A stretch of 64,000 nt of DNA from Combretum micranthum (lineage: Eukaryota; Streptophyta; Magnoliopsida; Myrtales; Combretaceae): NCBI GenBank assembly GCA_024138025.1, contig JAMXBD010000578.1, positions 161,001 to 225,000 of the forward strand, given 5' to 3'. Of this stretch, positions 63,893 through 64,000 are shown one piece after another. The translations under genes were made by a program, and so were the position numbers. The notes under the pieces are model-generated. The model was not told where the DNA came from. It did not search any database and was given only the letters and a program-made list of their open reading frames with translations. The first letter of the stretch is position 1; each line of letters begins with the position of its first letter.

Positions 63893-64000
63893 GTTTGTTT
63901 TGGCTTTTTTTTCGGTAGATATAGATATTTTTTTTAATTTTTTTTAACAAATTATTTATTAAGAAATAGATATAGATAAAAAAAAGTTGACAGTTCTCAT
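63893..64000. mobile_element. MITE-like element, copy 3, cut by the window edge
   Basis: Starts GGTGTGTTTGTTTTGGC and follows the reverse complement of copy 1 for about 108 bases, including AACAAATTATTTAT, AAGAAATAGATATAGATAAA and GTTGACAGTTCTC. It continues beyond the window. It lies about 150 bp upstream of the ELF4-like TATA candidate. Confidence 0.85.
63923..63931 (-). promoter_or_regulatory. Evening-element sequence AAAATATCT inside a MITE
   Basis: AAAATATCT on the minus strand is the exact evening element known from clock genes bound by CCA1/LHY/RVE factors. It lies about 190 bp upstream of the expected start of an ELF4-like gene and within the MITE copy. AT-rich DNA makes chance occurrence quite possible. 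Confidence 0.3.

Noticed and set aside
1..64000. CRISPR arrays, operons, tRNA and rRNA genes
   Set aside because: None seen. Tandem repeats here lack regular spacers, and no convincing tRNA internal promoter pair was found by eye; a covariance-model scan would be decisive.

Overview
The window is nuclear DNA of a flowering plant, almost certainly a eudicot. It has GT-AG introns, AT-rich intergenic DNA, Ty3/gypsy, Copia-like and hAT-type elements, and three recognisable plant genes. I cannot name the species. I saw no tRNA, rRNA, CRISPR array or prokaryotic feature.

All three genes are on the minus strand. (1) At the left edge is the 5' part of a DRG2-type developmentally regulated GTP-binding protein: five coding exons between 2616 and 1, running off the window, with a probable leader exon near 3751-3790. 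(2) At 21667-26480 (possibly to about 28.3 kb, with a leader near 29.1 kb) is a TRF-like telobox-Myb gene. Its seven coding exons join in phase. (3) At 61880-62212 is an intact ELF4-like (EARLY FLOWERING 4-like) clock protein in one coding exon, with a 1.28-kb intron in its 5' UTR. From memory, Arabidopsis has the same trio side by side twice: At1g17455/17460/17470 and At1g72630/72650/72660. The window therefore appears to keep an old gene order stretched by transposons.

The spaces between the genes are mostly mobile DNA. 4.4-19.3 kb is an AT-rich block, possibly one large element with terminal inverted repeats. It holds a decayed CYP85A (brassinosteroid-6-oxidase) fragment that still has its introns, plus two solo LTRs (5408-6830 and 14345-17090). 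29.7-46.6 kb is a nested stack. A Ty3/gypsy chromovirus with 2.6-kb LTRs and target duplication GTATC has a hAT-like element in its 5' LTR. Its 3' LTR is split by a TG...CA element that is itself split by another. 53.0-58.9 kb is a 5.8-kb TG...CA element inserted in one half of a local tandem duplication. 46.6-53.0 kb and 58.9-60.9 kb hold MITE-like repeats and unassigned AT-rich DNA.

The three host genes act in separate processes: ribosome-associated GTPase, telobox DNA binding and the circadian clock. Nothing in the sequence shows that they work together. The main interest is the conserved gene order, the layered insertions that can be dated by exact target-site duplications, the captured or relic CYP85A fragment, and a MITE that places an evening-element sequence upstream of the ELF4-like gene.
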